This document shows positions 50,948-59,294 of a stretch of 64,000 nucleotides of DNA, in pieces. The stretch's first letter is position 1; each line of letters starts with the position of its first letter. The stretch is taken from contig JAFRMR010000007.1 of assembly GCA_017430535.1 (NCBI GenBank), positions 125,817 through 189,816 of the forward strand, read 5' to 3'. Both the position numbers and the translations under genes were made by a program. Below the pieces are notes generated by a model. That model made no database searches, was not told the origin of the DNA, and saw only the letters and a list, made by a program, of their open reading frames with translations. This stretch comes from Clostridia bacterium (GTDB taxonomy: Bacteria > Bacillota > Clostridia > Oscillospirales > Acutalibacteraceae).

Positions 50948-52246
50948 TCACTCCTTATAAACTATGGGCCTGTATTTGCCGCCGTTAAGCTGGGGGAAAT
51001 ATGAGGCAAACATATGCTCAGGTTCAGTATCAAATGATACTTTTATTATAGGAATGCCGAGAATGGGGTCGGGGTTTTCTTTCGGCAGACCGCTCAGGAA
51101 AATCCTGTCGCCCTTTATTTCATAATCAATGGGTGTGCCATCTATAAAAGTTATGGATTTGGGCTCTGTAATAAGCCCTGAAAGGGTCATTTTACCGTCG
51201 ATGGGGTTCCAGATTTTATTCCACATATAAATTGTTTTGTCTTTATAAGAAGGTCTGGAAACACCGTTAAGCTGGTACTGATTGCCGTAAAGCTTTTTAA
51301 GCTTTCCGTAAACCGCTTCACCGTTTATCTCAAGCCAGCGTCCGATTTTTTCCATTGGTTCAAAAGCATCGCCGGGTATTGAACCGTCAGGCCTCGGGCC
51401 TACATTCAGCAGCAGGTTTCCGCCTCTTTCACAGCATATCTGCAGCATTTTTGCAATCTGCTGGGCAGAATAGCAATAGGGCGCCGTCTGGTTTTCATCA
51501 ATATATCCCCAGCTTATGCCGTTGAAGGTCATGCAGGCCTCCCAGTCTCTTTTACAGGGGCGTATATCCTCTTCCGGTGTGCCGAAGTCCTCATCAAGGC
51601 GGCTCCTGTCATTTATGATAATATGGGGCTGAAGCTCGCGCATATACTGGTTTCTCTCAAGTGAATCCCAGCCTTCCCAGGATTCCATGGGGGATGGAAC
51701 ATCATACCATAAAATATCAATTTTGCCATACTGTGTTAAAAGCTCTTCGTTAAGGGCTCTTATATACTTTGTAAACCTGCTTCTTGCTTCGGTATCATAG
51801 GCGGCAATTCCCGCATCCGGGTGGTGCCAGTCCATGCAGGATGTGTAAAAGCCGATTTTTAAATCATACTCACGGCAGGCCTCAACAAATTCCTTTACTA
51901 TATCTCTGTGAGGTCCGTAATTCACCGAGTTATAAGGGTTTGCCTTGGAATCCCAAAGGCTGAATCCCTCGTGGTGCCTTGAGGTAAGCACCATGTATTT
52001 ACAGCCCGCTTTTTTTGCAAGGGCCGCCCATTCACGGCAGCAGCCCTCTTTGGGGGCAAAAGTTTCGGCATATTTTTCATATTCTTTCGGCGGTATGTTT
52101 TCGCAGGCCATGGCCCACTCGTTTCTGCCTATCTGCGAATAAAGGCCGTAGTGTATAAACATACCGAAGCGGGCTTCCCGCCACCAGGTCATTCTTTCAT
52201 CTCTTGATTCTGCAATCTTCTGCTCATATTCGGGTTTTGAAATCAT
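50948..52246 (-). CDS. Glycoside hydrolase family 29 alpha-L-fucosidase
   Basis: The 432-residue protein has GH29 features: WWREARFGMFIHYGLYS (~18-34), the active-site loop ILTSRHHEGFSLWDS-like segment (~84, read as LTSRHHEGFSLW), and KIDILWYD (~188-195) with the catalytic nucleophile Asp. It removes alpha-L-fucose from glycans. The chain is shorter than secreted relatives and has no signal peptide, so it acts on imported oligosaccharides, likely supplied by the GPH symporter encoded just upstream. Start chosen at ATG 52246 with AAAGGA; an in-frame ATG further upstream lies close to the previous gene's end. Confidence 0.92.
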   Translation of the reverse strand: MISKPEYEQKIAESRDERMTWWREARFGMFIHYGLYSQIGRNEWAMACENIPPKEYEKYAETFAPKEGCCREWAALAKKAGCKYMVLTSRHHEGFSLWDSKANPYNSVNYGPHRDIVKEFVEACREYDLKIGFYTSCMDWHHPDAGIAAYDTEARSRFTKYIRALNEELLTQYGKIDILWYDVPSPMESWEGWDSLERNQYMRELQPHIIINDRSRLDEDFGTPEEDIRPCKRDWEACMTFNGISWGYIDENQTAPYCYSAQQIAKMLQICCERGGNLLLNVGPRPDGSIPGDAFEPMEKIGRWLEINGEAVYGKLKKLYGNQYQLNGVSRPSYKDKTIYMWNKIWNPIDGKMTLSGLITEPKSITFIDGTPIDYEIKGDRIFLSGLPKENPDPILGIPIIKVSFDTEPEHMFASYFPQLNGGKYRPIVYKE

Positions 52247-52320
52247 AACGGTTTCCTTTCTTAAAAAAGTCATATCAGCCGAAGCAGCCCCCGATAATAT
52301 CAAGGGCTGCTCTGTTTACA

Positions 52321-53754
52321 TCAGTTGTTTTCTTCTTTTGCCGCAGCATCTCTGCGCGTATTGAGCTCTGCGGAAATCTTTGCCTTCTTTTCACCGTAAA
52401 GGTCATATTTGAAAATGGGTATTGCTGAAAGAAGGGCAAGTATGCCGGGCATAGCGGTATATGCAAAGAATATCATATTCTTTGTGGAGGCGGTAAATGC
52501 CTGGCCGCTTGCAAGAGCTTCGGAGTAGCCGGATTTGCTTACAAAGATAAGGCCAAGTGCGGTGCCCAGAGCAAGGCAGACCTTGATTGTAAGTGAAAGC
52601 AGGGCGTAAACAGGTCCTTCTTTTCTTTTGCCTGTTTCGTATTCATACCAGTCCACACAGTCGGCGGTCATAATCATAGGCATAAGGGTTACGGCGCTGA
52701 ACTGAAGGCCGATGAGGAACAGGAACACATACATTACTATCTGATTCTGTGTTACAAATGCAAACACAACATAGGCCAGCACCGAAACAACAAATCCGTA
52801 AATTGAAAGCGCAAGGTATGTAACCTTTTCACCCAGTTTCTTTATAAGCATCGGTGTTATTGCCATTGAAATCATTGAACCGATTGCGGTTGTAATGCCG
52901 AGAATTATTACAAGATTCTGGCTGCCGATAAGGGCGTTTGCCGCCTGAACCTGAATACCCATAGCCATCTGCCTGCCGAAGCCGAGGAAGTAGGAAACAA
53001 TTACAAGGATAAGGGGCTTGTTGCCTTTAATTGCGCTTACCATATCCTTAAAGCTGTTCTTTTCGCCTGCGGTGTAGGGTACTCTCTCTTTATTCCACAG
53101 CACTATAAGGGCCATAAGTATGCAGCCGGCTGCCGCAGTTGCCAGTGCGGACCAGAAGTATTCCCCGGCAATCATCGGGGTATCGGTTTCGCCTTTCTTT
53201 ACAAGAACCTTTGAGCCCTCGGGGATAATAAGGCAGATAACGGGTACTATTACCGCGCAGGCTGCAAAACCAATCTGCTTTGCAGTGTTGGCAATTGAAA
53301 CCACGTTTGTTCTCTCATTTGCATCCGGGGTAAGCACGGCGGCTATTCCCTGGGTGGGAACATCGGCCAGGGTCATACCCAGGCACCAGATAAGGAAGGT
53401 AATGAAAATATAAACATACAGCTTGTTTCCTGCCACATCAAGATGAAGGCCGGGAATATCAAAGAACACAACAGCCGTGAATATAAGGAGAATGGGGATG
53501 GAAATAAGGATAAAGGGCTTGAATTTGCCCATTTTGCTGTTTGTGCCTTCAATCTTGTTACCTACTATCGGGTCAAATATGGCGGAAACAACTTTTGCCA
53601 CAAGAATTATTACGCCAACAACAGCGAGGCTTGCGCCCATTATTGAGCCGTAAAATTCTGCCTGATAGGAGTTCAGCAATCCCACTATTGCCTGAAAGCC
53701 GAAAAGGCCCAGGGAATAAGCCAGGATTTCCTTAAGGTTCATATACTTTTTCAT
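52321..53754 (-). CDS. GPH-family sugar symporter
   Basis: A 477-residue transporter with about 12 helices and the GPH signatures FDPIVGNKIEGTNSKMGKFKP (split, ~61-81) and DCVDWYEYETGKRKEGPVY (~365-383). It has the normal short loops, unlike the other GPH symporter in this window. Its position directly before an alpha-L-fucosidase on the same transcript suggests a fucosylated oligosaccharide as substrate; this is inference. GGAGG precedes the ATG. Confidence 0.88.
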   Translation of the reverse strand: MKKYMNLKEILAYSLGLFGFQAIVGLLNSYQAEFYGSIMGASLAVVGVIILVAKVVSAIFDPIVGNKIEGTNSKMGKFKPFILISIPILLIFTAVVFFDIPGLHLDVAGNKLYVYIFITFLIWCLGMTLADVPTQGIAAVLTPDANERTNVVSIANTAKQIGFAACAVIVPVICLIIPEGSKVLVKKGETDTPMIAGEYFWSALATAAAGCILMALIVLWNKERVPYTAGEKNSFKDMVSAIKGNKPLILVIVSYFLGFGRQMAMGIQVQAANALIGSQNLVIILGITTAIGSMISMAITPMLIKKLGEKVTYLALSIYGFVVSVLAYVVFAFVTQNQIVMYVFLFLIGLQFSAVTLMPMIMTADCVDWYEYETGKRKEGPVYALLSLTIKVCLALGTALGLIFVSKSGYSEALASGQAFTASTKNMIFFAYTAMPGILALLSAIPIFKYDLYGEKKAKISAELNTRRDAAAKEENN

Positions 53755-53786
53755 AGTTTCCTCCCAAAAATATATTTCTCTTTTCC

Positions 53787-53802
53787 GGGGTATGCTTACC
53801 CG
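53787..53802. promoter_or_regulatory. Palindrome at the transcription start of the fucosidase operon
   Basis: GGGTA-TGCT-TACCC inverted repeat 3 bases past the -10 box on the minus strand, covering the expected start. A repressor operator is plausible. Confidence 0.45.
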
Positions 53803-53805
53803 ATT

Positions 53806-53834
53806 ATTTTATATTAAATTTTTTTCAAAGTCAA
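53806..53834 (-). promoter_or_regulatory. Promoter of the GPH symporter-fucosidase operon
   Basis: Minus strand TTGACT (53834-53829) and TAAAAT (53811-53806), 17 bases apart. Confidence 0.8.
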
Positions 53835-53842
53835 TGAAACTA

Positions 53843-53870
53843 TTGCATTTTTATAACTTTATGATAAAAT
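53843..53870 (+). promoter_or_regulatory. Promoter of the HGSNAT-like gene giving a leaderless transcript
   Basis: TTGCAT (53843-53848) and TAAAAT (53865-53870), 16 bases apart. Transcription would begin about 7 bases later, at the ATG at 53878. Confidence 0.5.
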
Positions 53871-53877
53871 GTTGACT

Positions 53878-54669
53878 ATGGAAAATTCAGGGTCAGTCAA
53901 AAAAAGAATTCATCTGCTTGATGAAATAAGAGGGCTTGCGGTTTTCTGCATGGTTATTTACCACGCATTCTTTATCCTCGGCGAGTTATTTGAGGTTGAG
54001 ATTGCAAACCGCTTGTTCGATTTTTTTGTGCCCGTGGAGCCCTTTTTTGCCTGCCTGTTTATCGGCGTATGCGGCCTTTCCTGCTCCCTTTCCCGCAGTA
54101 ATCTCAAAAGGGGAATCAAAATCGCAGCCGCTGCCGCCGCCTTCACGCTGGTTACCGTTTTTATACTGCCGGCATTCGGCGTAACCGGGCTTGAGATTTA
54201 TTTCGGTATTCTGCATTTTCTCGGCTTCTGTGTTATCCTTTATTCACTTACTTCAAAAAAGGTTAACCGGATTAACCCCTATGTAGGCATACTTGCCTGC
54301 GCTGTTCTCTACCCGTTTTTCAGCGGGATTGAGCAGGGGGTGCTCAGCTACGGCAGTCTGTTTGTCCTGAAACTTCCTCAGGTTCTTTACACTGTAAACT
54401 GGTTTGTTCCTCTGGGCATTTATTCGCCCTCCTTTGCCTCTGCCGATTATTTTCCCATTTTCCCCGATATATTCGTTTTCTTTGCAGGGGTTTTTATCGG
54501 CCGGCTTCTTTCCGAAAAGGGTTTTCCGGAGTATTCCTATAAGCAGAGAATTAAATTTTTCGGCTTTTTAGGCAGAAAGGCCTTTATAATCTACATTATC
54601 CACATGCCTCTCATTGCCGGTATCGCATATGTGATTTCGGCTGTAATAAACAGCATTATTTCCCGATAA
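53878..54669 (+). CDS. Heparan-alpha-glucosaminide N-acetyltransferase-like membrane protein (DUF1624)
   Basis: A 263-residue protein with about seven helices. RIHLLDEIRGLAVFCMVIYHAFF (split, ~9-31) is the signature of the HGSNAT/DUF1624 family, with the catalytic-type His in YHAFF and a conserved Asp-x-x-R-G. Human HGSNAT acetylates the glucosamine end of heparan sulfate across the membrane; bacterial relatives are mostly uncharacterised acyltransferases. There is no Shine-Dalgarno, and the -10 box overlaps the first in-frame ATG (53869), so I start at ATG 53878 as a leaderless mRNA. It is followed 11 bases later by an Mrp ATPase gene. Confidence 0.78.
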   Translation: MENSGSVKKRIHLLDEIRGLAVFCMVIYHAFFILGELFEVEIANRLFDFFVPVEPFFACLFIGVCGLSCSLSRSNLKRGIKIAAAAAAFTLVTVFILPAFGVTGLEIYFGILHFLGFCVILYSLTSKKVNRINPYVGILACAVLYPFFSGIEQGVLSYGSLFVLKLPQVLYTVNWFVPLGIYSPSFASADYFPIFPDIFVFFAGVFIGRLLSEKGFPEYSYKQRIKFFGFLGRKAFIIYIIHMPLIAGIAYVISAVINSIISR

Positions 54670-54680
54670 GGAGTGTTAGT

Positions 54681-55514
54681 ATGAGCGAATCCTGCAGCGG
54701 TAACTGCGCAAGCTGTGCCAGTAACTGCTCATCAAGGGACCCCAAGGATATGCACATTCCCTGCGGCCCTTACAGCAATATCAAAAAAGTAATAGGTGTT
54801 GTCAGCGGTAAAGGCGGCGTAGGCAAATCTCTTGTAACCTCAATGCTTGCCTGCGCAGTTCAGAGCAAAGGCCGTTCCGCCGCAATTCTTGATGCCGATG
54901 TCACAGGCCCTTCAATTCCTAAAAGCTTCGGTCTTTCCGGCAGAGCTCAGGGCAATGATGAGTATCTTTTCCCGGTTGAAAGCAAAACAGGCGTAAAAAT
55001 AATGAGCGTCAATTTCCTTCTTGAAACAGAGGATTCTCCTGTTGTGTGGAGGGGACCGGTTATCAGCGGAGTTGTTCAGCAGTTCTGGAAGGATGTTGCC
55101 TGGGGCGATGTTGACTATATGTTTGTTGATATGCCTCCCGGCACCGGTGATGTTCCCCTTACCGTATTTCAGAGCATTCCTCTTTCCGGTATAATAGTTG
55201 TTACCACTCCTCAGGATCTGGTTACAATGATTGTTAAAAAAGCTTTCAATATGGCAAAGCTTATGAATATCCCCGTGTTGGGTATTATTGAGAATATGAG
55301 CTACGCTCTGTGCCCCGACTGCGGCAAAAGAATAGATATTTTCGGCGAAAGCAAAGCCGAGGCTGTTGCATCGGAGCTGGGTGTTCCCGTGCTTGCTCAG
55401 ATACCCGTAAACCCTGCCACCGCCGCCCTTGTGGATAAAGGCGCCGTGGAACTTGCCGGGGATGAATATATTTCAAAGGCAGTAGAACTACTTGAAAGGT
55501 TGGATTCAGAATGA
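54681..55514 (+). CDS. Mrp/NBP35-family Fe-S cluster carrier ATPase
   Basis: A 277-residue P-loop ATPase. A Cys-rich N-terminus (CSGNCASCASNC, ~5-16) resembles the Nbp35 cluster site. Deviant Walker A SGKGGVGKSLVTS is at ~40-52, and a second conserved CPDCGK (~212) is the C-x-x-C that binds a bridging Fe-S cluster in ApbC/Mrp. DMPPGTGD (~150) is the family Walker B region. It inserts or carries [4Fe-4S] clusters in the cytoplasm. It overlaps serS by four bases. Confidence 0.9.
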   Translation: MSESCSGNCASCASNCSSRDPKDMHIPCGPYSNIKKVIGVVSGKGGVGKSLVTSMLACAVQSKGRSAAILDADVTGPSIPKSFGLSGRAQGNDEYLFPVESKTGVKIMSVNFLLETEDSPVVWRGPVISGVVQQFWKDVAWGDVDYMFVDMPPGTGDVPLTVFQSIPLSGIIVVTTPQDLVTMIVKKAFNMAKLMNIPVLGIIENMSYALCPDCGKRIDIFGESKAEAVASELGVPVLAQIPVNPATAALVDKGAVELAGDEYISKAVELLERLDSE

Positions 55515-56800
55515 TTGATATTAAATTTTTAAGAGAGAACCCCGATGTTGTTAAGGAAAACATAAAAAAGAAATTTCAGGATTCCAAGCTTCCCCTTGTT
55601 GATGAAGTGATAGAGCTTGATTCAAAGCTCAGGTCAGCCAAAACTGAGGCGGACGGCCTGAGAGCCAACAGAAACAAGGTTTCAAAAGAAATCGGCGCTC
55701 TTATGGCTCAGGGCAAAAAAGACGAAGCAATGGAAGCAAAGGCAAAGGTAACCGAGTTTTCCGAGCGCCTTGCTCAGTGTGAACAGCTTGAAGAAGAGCT
55801 GGGCGAAAAGGTCACAAAGATTATGATGACCATTCCCAATATCATTGATGATTCTGTTCCCATCGGCAAAGATGATACCGAAAATGTAGAGGTTACCAAA
55901 TACGGCGAGCCCCTTGTTCCCGATTTTGAAATCCCTTATCATACCGATATTATGGAAAGGTTCAACGGCATTGACCTTGATGCTGCAAGAAGAGTTGCAG
56001 GCAACGGCTTTTACTATCTTATGGGCGATATTGCCCGCCTTCATTCCGCCTGCATTGCCTATGCCAGAGATTTTATGATTGACAGAGGCTTCACTTACTG
56101 TGTGCCTCCCTTTATGATCCGCTCCAATGTTGTTACCGGCGTTATGAGCTTTGCCGAAATGGATGCAATGATGTATAAAATCGAGGGTGAAGATCTTTAC
56201 CTTATCGGTACCAGCGAGCATTCAATGATAGGCAAGTATATTGATACTATCGTTGAGGAGGATACTCTGCCCCATACCCTTACCTCTTATTCACCCTGCT
56301 TCCGCAAAGAAAAGGGCGCCCACGGCATAGAGGAGAGAGGCGTTTACAGAATCCACCAGTTTGAAAAGCAGGAAATGATTGTTGTCTGCAAACCCGAGGA
56401 CAGCAAAATGTGGTTTGATAAACTGTGGCAGAATACCGTTGATCTTTTCAGAAGCATGGATATCCCCGTAAGAACTCTGGAGTGCTGCTCCGGCGACCTT
56501 GCAGATCTCAAAGTTAAAAGCTTTGATGTTGAGGCCTGGTCACCCAGGCAGAAGAAGTATTTTGAGGTCGGCTCCTGCTCAAATCTGGGCGATGCTCAGG
56601 CCCGCAGGCTTAAGATAAGGGTAAACGGCAAGGACGGCAAAAAGTATTATGCCCATACCCTTAACAATACCGTTGTGGCTCCCCCCAGAATGCTTATTGC
56701 CCTGCTTGAAAATAATCTTAATGAAGACGGCAGCGTAAACATTCCCAAGAGCCTTCAGCCCTATATGGGCGGCAAGGAAAAGCTTGTTCCCGTTAAATAA
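55511..56800 (+). CDS. serS: Seryl-tRNA synthetase
   Basis: A complete 429-residue class II synthetase. The N-terminal tRNA-binding coiled coil spans ~27-100. Motif 2 is CFRKEKGAHGIEERGVYRIH (~267-286), with the ATP-binding Arg and Glu; motif 3 is TVVAPPRMLIALLENN (~388-403), whose final Arg-x-x-x-A-L-L-E is normal. It charges tRNA-Ser. Its start lies inside the mrp stop codon (ATGA). Confidence 0.97.
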   Translation: MIDIKFLRENPDVVKENIKKKFQDSKLPLVDEVIELDSKLRSAKTEADGLRANRNKVSKEIGALMAQGKKDEAMEAKAKVTEFSERLAQCEQLEEELGEKVTKIMMTIPNIIDDSVPIGKDDTENVEVTKYGEPLVPDFEIPYHTDIMERFNGIDLDAARRVAGNGFYYLMGDIARLHSACIAYARDFMIDRGFTYCVPPFMIRSNVVTGVMSFAEMDAMMYKIEGEDLYLIGTSEHSMIGKYIDTIVEEDTLPHTLTSYSPCFRKEKGAHGIEERGVYRIHQFEKQEMIVVCKPEDSKMWFDKLWQNTVDLFRSMDIPVRTLECCSGDLADLKVKSFDVEAWSPRQKKYFEVGSCSNLGDAQARRLKIRVNGKDGKKYYAHTLNNTVVAPPRMLIALLENNLNEDGSVNIPKSLQPYMGGKEKLVPVK

Positions 56801-56806
56801 AAAATA

Positions 56807-56840
56807 TGTCCGAAGACCTCAGGGCCTTCGGACATTCTTT
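56807..56840. terminator. Terminator after serS
   Basis: 9-bp perfect stem TGTCCGAAG/CTTCGGACA extended by a CC/GG pair after one mismatch, then TTCTTTATTT. Confidence 0.82.
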
Positions 56841-57735
56841 ATTTCTGTTCTATTTTTACATCGGCGTAAATCGGGAAGTGGTCTGAAACAAAACGCCCGT
56901 CAATTCCGTCGGTAACCGTTCTGTAAACAAGGGGAGTAACACTTTCCGAGTAAAGGATATAATCTATAATATCGTCGGTGTGCTCTTCCGGCTTTGCATC
57001 GTGGTAAGTGCCGAAGGACTTGCAGTCCGGTGCAGTTTCTCTTGCGTCTGAAAGCTGCGCGGTCATTATTCTGTAAGCTTCGCTGTCCCTTTGGGTATTC
57101 ATATCCGCTGTGAATACAACGGGTATATTACTGAATTTGTCCTTAATAAACTTTGCAATCTGCTTTGCCTCTTCGGGCACGGCTTTGATGCCTGCATTGT
57201 CAAAATGGCTGTTAACATGAACATATCTCAGCCCTGTGTTTATATCCTCAAGCAGAGCCCAGGTGCACACCCTTCTGCAGGCTGCATCCCATCCGAAAGA
57301 TACTTTATCCGGGGTTTCGGAAAGCCAGAATGTATCGCTGTCAATGAGTTTATATTTTGTTTTGTTATAAAGAACAGGGCAGTGCTCGCCTAATTTGCCG
57401 CCGTCCCTGCCTTCGCCTACAATTCCGTAGTCCTCAAGGGTGCCCAGCCAGGTCATCCACTGGGGTGTTGCCTCCTGCAGGCCGAGAGAATCCGGAGCAG
57501 CTTTGACTATTTCCTCAAGCACTATTAAGCGGCGGTTGATTGCCGGGTTTCCGCCTACATCGGTGCAGCGCACATTGAATGACATCACCCGGATTGCATC
57601 ATCTGCCTTCTGCTCAATGCCGATTACGGGGAATTCGTGCCCTTCCATACTGTCGCCCAGGGGAATACCCAGAGCGGTTATTGCAGCTGTTATTACGCTC
57701 ATCAGCGTGCTGATTGCCTTAAATAAAAAGCTCAT
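56839..57735 (-). CDS. Endonuclease/exonuclease/phosphatase-family hydrolase
   Basis: A 298-residue protein with a hydrophobic N-terminal segment (signal or anchor, ~5-27) and EEP-fold motifs: MSFNVRC (~50, metal Asn), LGLQEATP (~85, metal Glu), HVNSHFDNAG (~178), VFTADMNTQ (~209) and SDHFPIYADV (~283, catalytic Asp-His). Members are phosphodiesterases or phosphatases such as sphingomyelinases and DNases. Its export suggests an outside substrate. It overlaps the next gene upstream by four bases. Confidence 0.85.
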   Translation of the reverse strand: MSFLFKAISTLMSVITAAITALGIPLGDSMEGHEFPVIGIEQKADDAIRVMSFNVRCTDVGGNPAINRRLIVLEEIVKAAPDSLGLQEATPQWMTWLGTLEDYGIVGEGRDGGKLGEHCPVLYNKTKYKLIDSDTFWLSETPDKVSFGWDAACRRVCTWALLEDINTGLRYVHVNSHFDNAGIKAVPEEAKQIAKFIKDKFSNIPVVFTADMNTQRDSEAYRIMTAQLSDARETAPDCKSFGTYHDAKPEEHTDDIIDYILYSESVTPLVYRTVTDGIDGRFVSDHFPIYADVKIEQK

Positions 57736-58604
57736 TGTTCTTGCTCCTCATTCTCATTTTCATCTTCGTTTTTTGCGCAGGGCTCGGTATCGCTTATCTT
57801 GCTGTCGCCGTGAAGCACAATGCCTTCTTTGCCCTTTTCTGTTGCTTCCGGTCCGAAATAATATTCAAGCTCCTGCTTGTATCTTTCAAGGTTAAAGTTC
57901 GGGTATCTTCTTTTGATTCTGTCCAGTACATTATATTCTGTTTTTATACTGTTTGTAATTGTGCTCAGGGATTCGCTTTCCTTGATTTTACCTTTCGTTT
58001 TGTCAACAGCAGTGGTTATTACATTGCTTATATCGTCAAGGCCTTCCTGGCCTTTGTTGATGGTGTTTGAAAGAAAACTTTTCAGAGTGTTTACCGTATC
58101 CTTAAGGTCCGCAATGGTTGTTGTAATGTCAACAACCAACAAGGTGTAAATAACAAAGGTAATAAGCCCCAACGCCCATACGGGCAGCATATCCATTACT
58201 GCGTAGATAGGGGGTAGCAGGTATTTAACCATAAACAGCATACCGAAGCCGAAGAAAATAAGCCCCTTGATATAAACCCTGCCGTTTATGTTGAACATTC
58301 TGTCGCTGTAATCCCACCACATTGCTTTAAAAGCTTTTTCCATAACAAAATGGGTTATGTATTCCATTATTCCGCAAAGCACCATACCTATATAAAAAAT
58401 CCAGAATGAATTTGTTATTCCGGTTTTTATTATTATGGTGGCCATAAGAGCCCCCACGCCGTAAATCGGGCATACGGGGCCGAAAAGGAACCCTCTTTTT
58501 ACAACTTTTCTGTCCCTTATCACATAAAGCAGCGTTTCAACATCCCAGCCGATAAAGGCAAAGAGGATAAAACACAGAAACAGTTTACAGCACAGTTCCA
58601 GCAT
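57732..58604 (-). CDS. CmpB-like (ABC-transporter type IV, PF06541) membrane protein
   Basis: A 290-residue protein. About 150 N-terminal residues hold four to five helices with the family pattern FIGWDVETLLYVIRDRK (~17-33), KRGFLFGPVCPIYGVGA (~36-52) and GMEYITHFVMEKAFKAMWWDYSD (split, ~78-100, read as IMEYITHF). The remaining half is a long charged helical tail (~170-270). The family is annotated as putative ABC permease, but its function is unproven and no ATPase is adjacent. I use ATG 58604 with AAGGAG; an in-frame ATG at 58664 lies inside the next upstream gene. Confidence 0.78.
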   Translation of the reverse strand: MLELCCKLFLCFILFAFIGWDVETLLYVIRDRKVVKRGFLFGPVCPIYGVGALMATIIIKTGITNSFWIFYIGMVLCGIMEYITHFVMEKAFKAMWWDYSDRMFNINGRVYIKGLIFFGFGMLFMVKYLLPPIYAVMDMLPVWALGLITFVIYTLLVVDITTTIADLKDTVNTLKSFLSNTINKGQEGLDDISNVITTAVDKTKGKIKESESLSTITNSIKTEYNVLDRIKRRYPNFNLERYKQELEYYFGPEATEKGKEGIVLHGDSKISDTEPCAKNEDENENEEQEQ

Positions 58605-59097
58605 CGTCAATCTCCTTGTCAATATCGTTATATATTGCCCTGAAGCACTTTTCGCCCTCCACAAGTTCCCTTGTGGCGCAGTATTTATCGGCGGCGGTGA
58701 GAATCCACCCGCCTAAGCTTCTCGGCATCTGAGCCGCAGGGAACATATGGTTGAGAATCATATTTTTCTGCATATAGTTCAGCTTGATTATGCCGGTTTT
58801 TTCTATGTTTTTGACTGCTTCTTTGGGGTGATAAAATATATGGTATTCCTCGTGCTTTTCCGTAGGCCAGTCGTAAAGATAAAAATCGTGCAGCAGTGAT
58901 GCCCTTGTTATATCATCGGTAAGCTGTTTTTCCATATTTCGCCTTGCGCAGTATTTGTAAACCGTGTATGAAACATAAACCGAGTGAAAGTGCGTGCTTA
59001 TCCCGGCGTGGTGGTTATACTGCTTCATTGATATTACCAGAGGGTTTCTCAGCACATCATCAACCGTATCAAGATAACCTCTTACATATTTATCCAT
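58585..59097 (-). CDS. HD-domain protein (predicted phosphohydrolase)
   Basis: The 170-residue protein has an HD-like metal site: STHFHSVYVSYTVYK (His ~36-38), LLHDFYLYDWP (~68-78) and NHMFP (~115), then ILTAADKYCATRE (~131), matching the H...HD...D pattern. It would hydrolyse a phosphate ester or nucleotide; the substrate is unknown. It overlaps the CmpB-like gene by 20 bases and starts with a weak GGAAAG site. It may be first in the three-gene unit with the EEP hydrolase. Confidence 0.8.
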   Translation of the reverse strand: MDKYVRGYLDTVDDVLRNPLVISMKQYNHHAGISTHFHSVYVSYTVYKYCARRNMEKQLTDDITRASLLHDFYLYDWPTEKHEEYHIFYHPKEAVKNIEKTGIIKLNYMQKNMILNHMFPAAQMPRSLGGWILTAADKYCATRELVEGEKCFRAIYNDIDKEIDDAGTVL

Positions 59098-59231
59098 AAT
59101 AAATCTTTCTTTCCTGTTTTTTAATTCAACATACTATACCACAGATTCCGCCCGCTTTTCAATGGACAGATTGTAAAAATATAAACAAATGAGAATTTGA
59201 TTACTGTAGCAATAATATAATATGCAAAAAT

Positions 59232-59280
59232 AGACAAGGTCATCAACATGCTTGCAGTAGCAAACATATCTCGCTTGTCT
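59232..59280 (-). terminator. Possible terminator of the helicase-nuclease transcript
   Basis: AGACAAG / CTTGTCT inverted repeat (59232-59238, 59274-59280) with a 35-base loop holding a smaller TTGC/GCAA hairpin; on the minus strand ATTTTTGC follows. The long loop makes it weak. Confidence 0.35.
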
Positions 59281-59294
59281 TATATCAATTATAG

